Under the pieces are notes generated by a model. That model saw only the letters and a program-made list of their open reading frames with translations, was not told where the DNA came from and made no database searches. Positions 9,372 to 19,602 of a stretch of DNA of 64,000 bases are shown piece by piece (position 1 is the first letter of the stretch; each line of letters begins with the position of its first letter). The position numbers were made by a program, and so were the translations under genes. This DNA is from Roseiarcus sp963742305 (GTDB lineage: Bacteria; Pseudomonadota; Alphaproteobacteria; Rhizobiales; Beijerinckiaceae), in assembly GCA_963742305.1 (NCBI GenBank), contig CAVULN010000047.1, positions 62,001 through 126,000 on the forward strand, given 5' to 3'.

Positions 9372-9378
9372 GTGACCC

Positions 9379-10368
9379 TCACGCCATTGCGTGGCGATGG
9401 GCGGCCGAATAGCGCCCGGTCGCATAGTGGTCGAGCTGACGCTCGATGTCGGTCAGCAGACCGCTTGCGCCGATGCGGAACAGATCGGGCTGCATCCAGG
9501 GCAGGCCGAGCTCCTCCTTCATGAGAATGAGCCAGGCGAGAGCGTCCTTGGCCGTGCGCAGGCCGCCGGCGGGCTTGAAGCCGATATCGACCCCGGCGCG
9601 CTCGCGATAGTCGCGCAAGGCGCGGACCATCACCAGACTGACTGGCAGGGTGGCGTTGACGTCCTCCTTGCCTGTGGAGGTCTTGATGAAATCGGCGCCC
9701 GCCTGCATCGCCACCATCGAGGCCGCATAGACGTTGCGCAGCGTTTTCAGGTCTCCCGTGCCGAGGATCGTCTTCAGATGCGCCCGCCCGCAGGCTTCCC
9801 GCATCGCGGCGACCTCGTCGTAGAGCGCGCTCCAGTCGCGCGCCAGCACATGCGCGCGGGTGATGACGATGTCGATCTCGCGCGCTCCCTCATCGACCGC
9901 GTAACGGATTTCGTCGAGCCGCTGCCTGAGCGGCGTCAGCCCGGCGGGGAAGCCGGTGGCGACCGAGGCGACCGGAATCCCTGAGCCCTCCAGCGCCTTG
10001 ACCGCTGGCCCGACCATGGTGGGATAGACGCAGACCGCGGCGACCGTCAGGCCCATTTCCGCAAGATCGAGCGCGGCGAGAAGCTCCCCGCTCAACGGGT
10101 TGCGCGCCTTGGCGCAAAGCCGGCGTACGCGCTCCGGGGTGTCGTCGCCTGCGAGCGTGGTGAGATCGATGCAGGTCATCGCCTTCACAAGCCACGCCGC
10201 CTGATATTCCTTCTTGACCGACCGGCGGGCAGTCAGGGTCGCCGCACGGCGCTCGACCGCGCTCGCGTTGACGCCAACGCTTTCGAACCAATCGGGAGAA
10301 AGCGGCACGCCCGGATTGCGGGGCCGGTTATGTCCGGCCTGGCTGGATGTGACGACCGCCTGGTCCAC
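9379..10368 (-). CDS. deoC: Deoxyribose-phosphate aldolase
   Basis: DeoC splits 2-deoxyribose 5-phosphate into glyceraldehyde 3-phosphate and acetaldehyde through a Schiff base. The 329-residue protein shows CIDLTTLAGDDT, VCVYPTMVGPA, GADFIKTSTGKEDVNAT (Schiff-base lysine in FIKTSTG) and IGFKPAGGLRT (second lysine). The GTG at 10368 is chosen because a good ribosome binding site, AAAGGAGGC, stands just before it. An in-frame extension much further upstream overlaps the divergent transporter promoter and is rejected. The aldehyde dehydrogenase follows after seven bases, forming a two-gene deoxyribose catabolic operon. Confidence 0.93.
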   Translation of the reverse strand: MDQAVVTSSQAGHNRPRNPGVPLSPDWFESVGVNASAVERRAATLTARRSVKKEYQAAWLVKAMTCIDLTTLAGDDTPERVRRLCAKARNPLSGELLAALDLAEMGLTVAAVCVYPTMVGPAVKALEGSGIPVASVATGFPAGLTPLRQRLDEIRYAVDEGAREIDIVITRAHVLARDWSALYDEVAAMREACGRAHLKTILGTGDLKTLRNVYAASMVAMQAGADFIKTSTGKEDVNATLPVSLVMVRALRDYRERAGVDIGFKPAGGLRTAKDALAWLILMKEELGLPWMQPDLFRIGASGLLTDIERQLDHYATGRYSAAHRHAMA

Positions 10369-10612
10369 GGCGCCTCCTTTGCACGCATTGGGCCCCACAA
10401 GCATGTCACGATCGCGACGCGAAGTCCAAAACCGCGTGGTCGCGCGTCCGCGGGCGACGGGGTCCGATGTCCGGCGCCGCGTCCTTGGGGCAAAAGCCGA
10501 ACCAGACGTTGGTCGAACCAGCCCTTTTTGGGCTTTACAAGCGGCGCCTGAGCGGCTTGATAGGCTTTTGCCTTCATCGGGGGAAACGCATGCGCTCGGC
10601 CGAGCGGCGAGA

Positions 10613-11368
10613 ATGAGCATGGACGACGTCCTCGTCACGGAAGGCCTCAGCAAGAGCTTCGGCGATTTCCAGGCGGTGAGCGACGTTTCCCTCCGCATCA
10701 AGCGCGGGACGATCCATGCGCTGATTGGGCCGAACGGCGCGGGCAAGACCACCTGCTTCAACATGCTGTCGAAATTCGTCTCCCCGACCAATGGCCGGAT
10801 TGCGTTCAACGGCCGCGACATCACCCGACTCAAGCCGGCCGACGTCGCGCGGCTGGGGCTCGTCCGCTCTTTCCAGATCTCCGCGGTCTTCTCCAATCTG
10901 ACCGCGCTCGAGAACATTCGCATCGCGCTCATGCGAAAGCGCGGCGACTCGTTCGACTTCTGGCGCTCCAAGGCGGCGCTGAGGCCCCTCAACGAGCGGG
11001 CGCTGGCGCTGCTGAACGATTTCGGCCTCGCGAGCTTCGCCAATTCGAAGGCGGGCGAGATCTCCTATGGCCGCAAGCGGGCGCTCGAGCTCGCTACGAC
11101 GCTTGCGATCGATCCCGAAATGATGCTGCTCGACGAGCCGATGGCGGGCATGGGCCACGAGGACATCGACCGCACCGCCGACCTCATCCGCCGCGTGTCG
11201 GCCAACCGAACCATCCTGATGGTCGAGCACAATCTCAAGGTCGTCGCCAACCTCTCGGATCGCATCACGGTGCTCACGCGCGGGCGCGTGCTGGCCGAGG
11301 GAGACTATCGCGAGGTGTCGGAGAACGAAGAGGTGAGAGAGGCCTATCTCGGAGCGGGGCATGACTGA
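10613..11368 (+). CDS. livG: Branched-chain amino acid-type ABC transporter ATPase, LivG-like
   Basis: This 251-residue ATPase powers a HAAT-family importer. It has Walker A (GPNGAGKTT), a signature-like ISYGRKRALELA and Walker B (MMLLDEPMAGM), followed by the EHNLKVV switch region. The LivG-type short C-terminal tail (AEGDYREVSENEEVREAYLG) is present. The start could be 10613 or the ATG at 10619. The gene opens a four-gene set whose next member overlaps by eight bases. Substrate is unknown: this family also carries urea, amides and aromatic acids. Confidence 0.88.
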   Translation: MSMDDVLVTEGLSKSFGDFQAVSDVSLRIKRGTIHALIGPNGAGKTTCFNMLSKFVSPTNGRIAFNGRDITRLKPADVARLGLVRSFQISAVFSNLTALENIRIALMRKRGDSFDFWRSKAALRPLNERALALLNDFGLASFANSKAGEISYGRKRALELATTLAIDPEMMLLDEPMAGMGHEDIDRTADLIRRVSANRTILMVEHNLKVVANLSDRITVLTRGRVLAEGDYREVSENEEVREAYLGAGHD

Positions 11369-12104
11369 GGCGGCTCTCGCACGCGCCCCGGCCGCCGAGG
11401 GCGCGACGGTGCTCAGGGTCACGGGCCTCCAGGCCTGGTACGACGAATCGCATGTCCTGCACGGAGTCGATCTCGACGTGCGGGAGGGCGAGGTCGTGAC
11501 CCTGCTTGGGCGGAACGGCGCCGGCAAGACGACGACGCTCAAGGCGATCATGGGCATCGTCCGCAAGCGGACCGGTTCGGTCGTGTTCGACGGCAAGCAG
11601 CTCATCGGCCTTTCGATCGATCGCATCGCCCGGCACGGCGTCGCATTCTGTCCGGAGGAGCGCGCCATATTCGCTTCCCTCACGGTCAAGGAGAATCTGT
11701 TCCTGCCGCCTGAGATCGCCAAAGGCGGCGCGATGAGCGCCGAGCAGATCTATTCGCTCTTCCCGAACTTGAGCGAGCGGCTCGCGAGCGGCGGCGGCAA
11801 ACTCAGCGGCGGCGAGCAGCAGATGCTGGCGATTGCGCGAATCCTCAGGACCGGCGCGCGATTCCTGATGCTCGACGAGCCGACCGAGGGACTGGCGCCG
11901 GTCATCATCCAGCAGATCGGCCGCACCGTCGCCGAGCTCAAACGGCAGGGGTTCACGATCCTGCTGGTCGAGCAGAATTTCCGCTTCGCCTCGACTTTGG
12001 CCGACCGGTTTTTCCTGATGGAGGACGGCCGGATCACCGACGCCTTCGCCAATTCGGAGCTCATGGGCCGAATGGACCGGCTGCACGAAGCGCTGGGGGT
12101 GTAA
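11361..12104 (+). CDS. livF: Branched-chain amino acid-type ABC transporter ATPase, LivF-like
   Basis: The second ATPase of the importer, 247 residues, carries Walker A (GRNGAGKTT), a perfect signature LSGGEQQMLAIAR and Walker B (FLMLDEPTEGLAP). It contains the LivF-typical PEERAIFASLTVKENL. It starts inside the end of livG (eight-base overlap), so the two are translationally coupled. It would pair with the LivG-like subunit on the inner face of the membrane. Confidence 0.9.
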   Translation: MTEAALARAPAAEGATVLRVTGLQAWYDESHVLHGVDLDVREGEVVTLLGRNGAGKTTTLKAIMGIVRKRTGSVVFDGKQLIGLSIDRIARHGVAFCPEERAIFASLTVKENLFLPPEIAKGGAMSAEQIYSLFPNLSERLASGGGKLSGGEQQMLAIARILRTGARFLMLDEPTEGLAPVIIQQIGRTVAELKRQGFTILLVEQNFRFASTLADRFFLMEDGRITDAFANSELMGRMDRLHEALGV

Positions 12105-12132
12105 TGACCACTGTCGAACGGCGGGCCGCCCG

Positions 12133-13023
12133 GTGAACCTCTTCGGCCACACGATCAGCATGCCGCAGCTCTATGGCCAGCTGCTGATCGGCCTCATCAA
12201 TGGCTCGTTCTATGCGCTCCTGAGCCTTGGACTGGCGGTCATTTTCGGCATGCTGACGATCGTCAACTTCGCTCACGGCGCCTTCTACATGATGGGCGCT
12301 TTCGCCGCCTATTTCCTGTTGCACTATGCGGGCGTCAACTATTGGTGGGCGCTGATCCTCTCGCCGCTCATTGTCGGGGCGATCGGGGCGATCGTCGAGC
12401 GCCTGTTCCTCAAGCGGATCGCCGGCTTCGACCCGCTCTACGGGCTGCTCCTCACCTTCGGCCTCGCGCTGATCATCCAGGGGCTGTTTCAGAACTATTT
12501 CGGCGCGTCCGGCATGCCCTATGCGATCCCAAAGCAGCTCGCCGGCGCCTATAATCTCGGCTTCATGTTCCTGCCGGTCTATCGCGGCTGGGTGATCCTC
12601 GCCTCAGCCGTTGTGTGCTTCGGGACCTGGCTCATCATCGAGAAGACCAGGCTCGGCGCGTATCTGCGCGCGGCGACCGAAAACCCGACCATGGTGCGCG
12701 CATTCGGCATCAACGTGCCGCGGATGGTCACGCTGACCTATGGCTTCGGGATCGCGCTCGCGGCGTTCGCCGGCGTGCTCGCCGCGCCGATCACCCAGGT
12801 CCGTCCCGGCATGGGCGCCGACATCATCGCCGTCGTCTTCGCGGTGGTGGTGATCGGCGGCATGGGATCGATCATGGGCTCGATCGTGACCGGCTTCGCG
12901 CTCGGCGTCGTCGAAGGGCTGACCAAGGTCTTCTATCCCGAGGCGTCGAACACGGTGGTGTTCGTCATCATGGCGATCGTCCTTCTGATCCGGCCGACGG
13001 GCCTTTTTGGACGGGCGCCCTGA
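12133..13023 (+). CDS. livH: Branched-chain amino acid-type ABC transporter permease, LivH-like
   Basis: This 296-residue polytopic membrane protein opens LLIGLINGSFYALLSLGLAV, the typical LivH N-terminus, and contains the coupling segment RAATENPTMVRAFGINVPRM and the GGMGSIMGSIV loop. It begins with GTG at 12133, 28 bases after livF, or possibly ATG 12160. It would form the channel with LivM. The order ATPases-first (G, F, H, M) differs from the common K, H, M, G, F. Confidence 0.9.
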   Translation: MNLFGHTISMPQLYGQLLIGLINGSFYALLSLGLAVIFGMLTIVNFAHGAFYMMGAFAAYFLLHYAGVNYWWALILSPLIVGAIGAIVERLFLKRIAGFDPLYGLLLTFGLALIIQGLFQNYFGASGMPYAIPKQLAGAYNLGFMFLPVYRGWVILASAVVCFGTWLIIEKTRLGAYLRAATENPTMVRAFGINVPRMVTLTYGFGIALAAFAGVLAAPITQVRPGMGADIIAVVFAVVVIGGMGSIMGSIVTGFALGVVEGLTKVFYPEASNTVVFVIMAIVLLIRPTGLFGRAP

Positions 13024-13024
13024 C

Positions 13025-13993
13025 ATGGACATCGAGGCCTCGATCGCCCCAGTGGACATGACGGCCCAGGACCGCCGCGTCAACGCCATCGCGTTCGCGG
13101 TCATGGTCGCCCTGATCGCCGTCGCGCCTTTCGTCGCCTATCCGTTCTTCATCATGCAGGCGATGTGCTTCGCGCTGTTCGCCTGCGCGTTCAATCTTCT
13201 GATCGGTTACGCCAACCTTCTGTCGTTCGGGCACGCGATGTTCCTCGGGATCGCCGCTTACGTCTGCGCCCACGCGGCCAAAGTCTGGGGGCTCGAGCCG
13301 GTTTCGGCGATCGCCCTCGGCGTCGCCGTCTCGGCGGCGCTCGGCTTCGTCACCGGCGCGCTCGCCATCCGCAGCGCCGGCATCTACTTCGCCATGATCA
13401 CCGTCGCCTTTTCGCAGATGGTGTACTTCTTCTGCGTCGAAGCGCCCTTCACCCATGGCGAGGACGGCATCCAGGGGGTTCCGCAGGGCCGCGCGCTCGG
13501 CTTCATCGACCTCAGCAATCCGTGGATTCTTTATGTGTTCGTCTCGGTCGTGTTCCTGTTCGGCTTTCTCGTCGTGCAGCGGGCGGTCAACTCCCCGTTC
13601 GGCGAGATCCTGAAGGCGATCCGCGAAAACGAGCCGCGCGCCCTTTCGCTCGGCTATCGCACCTTGCAGTACAAGCTCGCGGCCTTCGTGCTCTCGGCGG
13701 TGATCGCGGGCCTTGCCGGCGCGACCAAGGCGCTCGTCGCGCAGAACGCGTCGCTGACCGACGTCTCGTTCTCAACCTCGGGCGAAGTGGTGCTGATGAC
13801 GCTGGTCGGCGGCATGGGCACCTTCTACGGCCCGGTGGTCGGCGCGCTGATCGTCGTTGCGATGCAAAACTACCTCGCCCAGTTCGGCGAGTGGGTGACC
13901 GTGATCCAGGGAGTGGTGTTCGTCGCGTGCGTGCTGGCGTTCCGCCGCGGCATCGTGGGCGAACTCGCGGCGCGGGCGAGAATCTCGCTATAG
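13025..13993 (+). CDS. livM: Branched-chain amino acid-type ABC transporter permease, LivM-like
   Basis: This 322-residue inner-membrane permease contains NLLIGYANLLSFGHAMFLGI, the AIRSAGIYFAMITVAFSQM segment and the coupling region KAIRENEPRALSLGY typical of LivM. It starts one base after the livH stop. No periplasmic binding protein gene is found in this cluster, so the transporter must use one encoded elsewhere, possibly shared with the second system at 29.9 kb. Confidence 0.9.
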   Translation: MDIEASIAPVDMTAQDRRVNAIAFAVMVALIAVAPFVAYPFFIMQAMCFALFACAFNLLIGYANLLSFGHAMFLGIAAYVCAHAAKVWGLEPVSAIALGVAVSAALGFVTGALAIRSAGIYFAMITVAFSQMVYFFCVEAPFTHGEDGIQGVPQGRALGFIDLSNPWILYVFVSVVFLFGFLVVQRAVNSPFGEILKAIRENEPRALSLGYRTLQYKLAAFVLSAVIAGLAGATKALVAQNASLTDVSFSTSGEVVLMTLVGGMGTFYGPVVGALIVVAMQNYLAQFGEWVTVIQGVVFVACVLAFRRGIVGELAARARISL

Positions 13994-14144
13994 ACCGAAC
14001 TCGGGCGGTCCTGTCGGCTCTCGCTCCAGCCAAGAGGCGGACGGATTCAGCCGTCGTTTGGCCGGGCCGGCCTGAGATCGAGCGTCCCAGGAACAGTCGG
14101 CCCGGCGCTGGGGCCGTCACCGCATTGCGGCGAGGCGAGGATCG

Positions 14145-14375
14145 TCAGTAGAGGACGCAGCGCCGCACGCCGCCAACAACGCCGTAGCGGCGGCAGACGG
14201 CTCCATGCCGCGCCGCCACGGCGGGTCTGCGGACTGCGACCGCGCGGTTCGGACCAGCGCAGCCAGCGTGGTAAACCCCTCTCGCGCATACAACAGCGTG
14301 CGCGTCATGCGTGTTGCCGAACGTCATGCCGAAAAACGCGCCGCCCGCGATGGCCGCAAGGACTAGAGTGCGCAT
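14145..14375 (-). CDS. Small secreted cysteine-containing protein of a rhizobial type
   Basis: The 76-residue product has a clear signal peptide (MRTLVLAAIAGGAFFGMTF, cleavage near AHA). A mature part begins VVCARGVYHAGCAGPNRAV and ends RRYGVVGGVRRCVLY. Proteins with the VCARGVYxAGCxGP pattern are widespread small exported proteins of unknown role in Hyphomicrobiales, from memory of the group. Four cysteines could form two disulfides. It is a single-gene unit between livM and the inositol-phosphatase-like gene. Confidence 0.65.
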   Translation of the reverse strand: MRTLVLAAIAGGAFFGMTFGNTHDAHAVVCARGVYHAGCAGPNRAVAVRRPAVAARHGAVCRRYGVVGGVRRCVLY

Positions 14376-14489
14376 GGACTGCCTCCCTTGATTGGTTCGG
14401 GCGGCCGCATCCGGGTCGGGCGTCGCCTGAAGTGCGTCTACCGCTCCCGCCGCTCGTGCGCAATGGGCGCGCGTCGCAGCAGGCGGAGC

Positions 14490-15284
14490 TTAGGCGACCC
14501 CGCGCAGCAGCGCCAGCAGCTCGCGATGCATGATCTCGTTTCCGCAGCAGATCGAGCCGGTCTCGAGGAAGTTGGCTTCGCCGTCGGCGCCGGTCACGAA
14601 GCCGCCGGCTTCGCGGATCAGAATCGATCCCGCCGCGATATCCCATGAATTGAGGCCCCGCTCCCAGAAGGCGTCGAACCGGCCCGCGGCCACATAGGCG
14701 AGATCGATCGCCGCGCAGCCCATCCGCCGCACATTGACGATCCGCGTCATGACAGCCTTGAGCTCCGCCACGAACCGTGGATGCTGCGCCGCCTTGCCGA
14801 GGTGAGGAATTCCGCAGCCGAAAATCGCCTGCGAAAGGTCGCTGCGTCCGGCGACCCGGAGGCGCCGATTGCCGCCGAACGCTCCCTGTCCCTTCTCCGC
14901 GACATACATCTCGTCATTGGCCGGATTGTAGACGACGCCGGCGACGATCTGCCCCTCGCGCTCGAGGGCGATGGAAATCGCGAAAATGGGAATCGCGTGC
15001 AGGAAGTTGGTCGTCGCATCGAGCGGATCGATATGCCAGGTGTGGCTCTTGTCCGTCCCTTCGACGCGCCCGCTCTCCTCCATCACGAAGCCATAGCCGG
15101 GACGCGCCTTGGCGAGATCCTCATAGAGGGTCTTCTCCGCCCGCTTGTCGGCGAGGCTGACGAAGTCGCCCGGCCCCTTCATCGACACCTGCAGCTCGCT
15201 CACTTCGCCGAAGTCGCGCTTGAGGCCGCGCCCCGCCTTGATCGCGGCGCTGGTCATCACGGTCATGAGGGCGGAGCGGATCAT
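14490..15284 (-). CDS. suhB: Inositol-monophosphatase-family protein (SuhB-like)
   Basis: The 264-residue protein is a Mg2+-dependent, Li+-sensitive phosphatase relative. The metal-binding motifs are present: MEESG (Glu), HIDPLDATTNFLH and, at the C-terminus, NSWDIAAGSILIREAGG. The usual DPLDGTTN is DPLDATTN here. The start ATG 15284 gives MIRSALMTVMTSAAIKAGR, the standard SuhB N-terminus; the longer in-frame extension has no homology. Bacterial SuhB proteins also act on rRNA synthesis and folding, so the substrate need not be inositol phosphate. Confidence 0.9.
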   Translation of the reverse strand: MIRSALMTVMTSAAIKAGRGLKRDFGEVSELQVSMKGPGDFVSLADKRAEKTLYEDLAKARPGYGFVMEESGRVEGTDKSHTWHIDPLDATTNFLHAIPIFAISIALEREGQIVAGVVYNPANDEMYVAEKGQGAFGGNRRLRVAGRSDLSQAIFGCGIPHLGKAAQHPRFVAELKAVMTRIVNVRRMGCAAIDLAYVAAGRFDAFWERGLNSWDIAAGSILIREAGGFVTGADGEANFLETGSICCGNEIMHRELLALLRGVA

Positions 15285-15363
15285 CGACGTTCGTCCATCG
15301 GGCTTAGGGCGGGCGCGAGGAGCTTTATGGGAGGCGCCGCCGCGGGGCAACCGGGCCCGTCCA

Positions 15364-16020
15364 TCAGTAGAGATATGGAACGAGGCGCCAGGTGCGGCTC
15401 CGATAGGCGGCGTATTCAGCCCCGAAAGTCTCGGCGAGCAGCCGCTCCTCGGCCTCGATGCGCGCGATGAGGACGATGAGCATCATGACGGCGATGGCGA
15501 CGCCAACGCCGGAGCGGAAGGCCAGCCCCCAGCCGAGCATAAAGATGAAAAGCCCGAGATAGCTCGGGTGCCGAATGAACCGATAAAGCCCGCTGGTGAC
15601 CAAACGGTGCTCGGGCTGGATCGCGACCAGGCCGCTGAAGCGTCGTCCCAGCACGAACACTGGCGCAAGGCGAAGAACCCCTCCGACCAAGTAGAGGAGA
15701 AGCCCGAGCCAGCGCACGCCGTCCGCCCCGAAGGTGAGAAAGTCGATCCGATCCGTATAGGCGGGCAGCCAGGCGTCGATCACGCCGAGCGCCCCAAGAA
15801 CCGCGATCACCCAGCGATTGGACCGGTCCTCCCTGACGCCGGAGCCGATGTGGCCCTCGCTGAACAAAGCCGCAAACCCCAGCGCGATCGTGACCACCGC
15901 GACAGCGGTCAGCTGCGGATAGGAAAAGAATTGCCCTGGGCCGCCGGCCCCGGCGATCGCCAGGCCCAGATAGACCGCGAGGCTGAGAATCGTGACCAAA
16001 GCCAACCACAGCTTTGACAT
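15364..16020 (-). CDS. Isoprenylcysteine-methyltransferase-like membrane protein
   Basis: This 218-residue protein has about five to six hydrophobic segments and the family motif near the C-terminus: LVTSGLYRFIRHPSYLGLFI followed by RIEAEERLLAETFGAEYAAY. This HP-Y/EE arrangement is the S-adenosylmethionine-binding core of the ICMT/PEMT membrane methyltransferases. The physiological substrate in bacteria is mostly unknown. The ATG at 16020 gives MSKLWLALVTILSLAVYLGL, a natural membrane start. Confidence 0.8.
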   Translation of the reverse strand: MSKLWLALVTILSLAVYLGLAIAGAGGPGQFFSYPQLTAVAVVTIALGFAALFSEGHIGSGVREDRSNRWVIAVLGALGVIDAWLPAYTDRIDFLTFGADGVRWLGLLLYLVGGVLRLAPVFVLGRRFSGLVAIQPEHRLVTSGLYRFIRHPSYLGLFIFMLGWGLAFRSGVGVAIAVMMLIVLIARIEAEERLLAETFGAEYAAYRSRTWRLVPYLY

Positions 16021-16185
16021 GGGCTCATTCCTTCGCATGCGGCGCCCCGAGGGTCCCTCGTGCGCATATAGGCGCTGGCCATCGCCGCGGTTACGATTCA
16101 CGCTTGCCAAAACCAGCCGAGCGGACGATTCGTTGCCTCGAATTTGCGGCCGCGGGGCGGCAGGTCCAGGGGAAAGAATCGGTCC

Positions 16186-17853
<1,668 letters not shown>

Positions 17854-17871
17854 CCGATCCAGGATTTGGGC

Positions 17872-18927
17872 TTAGCGCGGCGTCGGCGCGTCCTCGCGCA
17901 GAAGCTTCTCCGCCTTCAGCATCCGCCAGAGCGCGGCCGGCAGCTTGGCCCTCATCATCGCCGCGTTCCGTGCGACCTCGCTCGCGCGCTGCGCGCCGGC
18001 GATGACGCTGACCACGGCAGGGTGGCCGAGCGGAAAGCGCAGCGCGGCTTCCGGCAACGCGACCTTGAAGCTCTTGCAAATCTGCTGGATCCGCCGCACC
18101 CGATCCTTCACCTCCTCCGGCGCCGGGCCATAATTGTAATGGGCGTCGGCCTTGATCCCGGTGGCGAGGATGCCGGAGTTGAACGGGCCGCCGATCACGA
18201 CGGCGATGTTCTTTTCGACACAGAGCGGCAGGAAACTCTGCAGCGCCCCCTGTTCGAGAAGGGTATAGCGGCCCGCCAGCAGGAAAATATCGAAGTCGCC
18301 GGCGCGCGCCAGCTTCTCGGTGATCTCCCATTCGTTGACCCCGGCGCCGATCGCCTTGACCGCGCCGGATGCGCGCAGCTTGTCGAGAGCCCTATAGCCG
18401 CCTGTCATGAATTCCTTGATGCGCGCGTCGGAAGCTTCCTTGCTCCCGTGCGTCGAGACATCGACATCGTGGCAGTAAACGATGTCCAGGCGATCGAGGC
18501 CGAGACGTTCGAGCGAGAACTCGAGCGAGCGCATCACCCCGTCGTACGAGTAATCGAAGCGCTCCCGACGCGACGGCGTCTCAAAGAAAGCGTCCGGCCG
18601 CGTTCTCTCCTGCGGTTCCGAGAGATCGAGCAGCCGGCCGACCTTGGTGGAAATCAAATAGGAGCCGCGCGGCTTCGGGCGCAGGAACCCGTTCAGCCGG
18701 GTCTCGGAAAGTCCCAAGCCATAAAGCGGCGCGGTGTCGAAATACCGGCAGCCGGTCGCCCACACGGCTTCCAGCATCAGGCGCGCTTCTTTCTCGGTCA
18801 TGGGTCGATAGAGATTGCCGAGCGGCGCTCCGCCGAAACCAAGTTCGGTGAATTGAAGCTCCACCCCGCGTCGAGTGGTGAATTTCCGGACTCGCGCACT
18901 CCGCGCATTCGCGCCGGCCACCATCAA
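17872..18927 (-). CDS. Aldo/keto reductase
   Basis: The 351-residue protein is a NAD(P)H-dependent TIM-barrel oxidoreductase. The catalytic set is visible: D and Y in YFDTAPLYGLGLSE, K in ISTKVGRLL and H in IVYCHDVD. The long loop with PDAFFETPSRRERFDYSYDG and the overall pattern resemble the D-threo-aldose 1-dehydrogenase / pyridoxal 4-dehydrogenase branch, which oxidises sugars such as L-fucose. The exact substrate is not determinable. The start may be either of two adjacent ATGs at 18927 and 18924. Confidence 0.88.
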   Translation of the reverse strand: MMVAGANARSARVRKFTTRRGVELQFTELGFGGAPLGNLYRPMTEKEARLMLEAVWATGCRYFDTAPLYGLGLSETRLNGFLRPKPRGSYLISTKVGRLLDLSEPQERTRPDAFFETPSRRERFDYSYDGVMRSLEFSLERLGLDRLDIVYCHDVDVSTHGSKEASDARIKEFMTGGYRALDKLRASGAVKAIGAGVNEWEITEKLARAGDFDIFLLAGRYTLLEQGALQSFLPLCVEKNIAVVIGGPFNSGILATGIKADAHYNYGPAPEEVKDRVRRIQQICKSFKVALPEAALRFPLGHPAVVSVIAGAQRASEVARNAAMMRAKLPAALWRMLKAEKLLREDAPTPR

Positions 18928-19179
18928 TCCTCCCCTCCCCTACAAGCGCGAGAACACATCGGGTGGTTCTGGGCGCGTGGCGCCCGGCTCTCCTGGCCCG
19001 CGCTCGAATGACCTGCCACACGATCAACGCCGCGCCAGCGAGCGGAATCGGGGGCAATGCGGCGATCCTGTTGCCTGATGAATGGACAAATCTTCAGCGC
19101 TTCCCGGGGACAAGTCAAGCGATGCATGACCCCTCCACGATTTCAGGCGTCCTGGCGCTCGGACAATCTCGAAATCGCG

Positions 19180-19392
19180 CTATCGGTTCTCGCGCAACCA
19201 TGCACGATCCTTCGATGCGATAAAGGCGCGAAGTCGGGGCAGGCCTGGATGATCTGGGGACCTGGCCTCGAGATCGGCGAGGATCTTCCGCAACGCCCTT
19301 CGCGCGACAGGCCAGTCGTAAGAGCCTTCCTTCAACATCAGGCGCGCGTGGCGGATCGAGCGGCGCACGATTTCATCTATCAAGCGGTCCAT
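19180..19392 (-). CDS. Small helical hypothetical protein
   Basis: The 70-residue product (from the ATG at 19392) starts MDRLIDEIVRRSIRHARLML and has a composition like a real folded helical protein rather than the arginine/alanine/proline-rich translations of antisense frames. No family is recognised. The flanking stretches, 18928-19179 and 19393-19602, show nothing supportable. Confidence 0.35.
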   Translation of the reverse strand: MDRLIDEIVRRSIRHARLMLKEGSYDWPVARRALRKILADLEARSPDHPGLPRLRAFIASKDRAWLRENR

Positions 19393-19602
19393 CGCGGCGC
19401 CCGCTGCCCCTCCGTCGGCGACAACATGGGAAGCGCATGGCAACCGCGGCGCCGCTTACGTCATCGGGTAAGCGTCCCGATTTGGCGCAAGGCGCGTGAC
19501 GGCGACCACCGCGACGGGCGCCCCCGCATGAGCCGGACGGGTCAATTTGGAACCTGAGAGCGCTCGTGGGCCGCGAATGCGGATCAATGAGCGGCGATTG
19601 CG

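Noticed and set aside
9379..11043. A 554-residue form of the deoxyribose-phosphate aldolase
   Set aside because: The extension runs antisense to livG and has antisense-type composition; a strong ribosome binding site marks the start at 10368.
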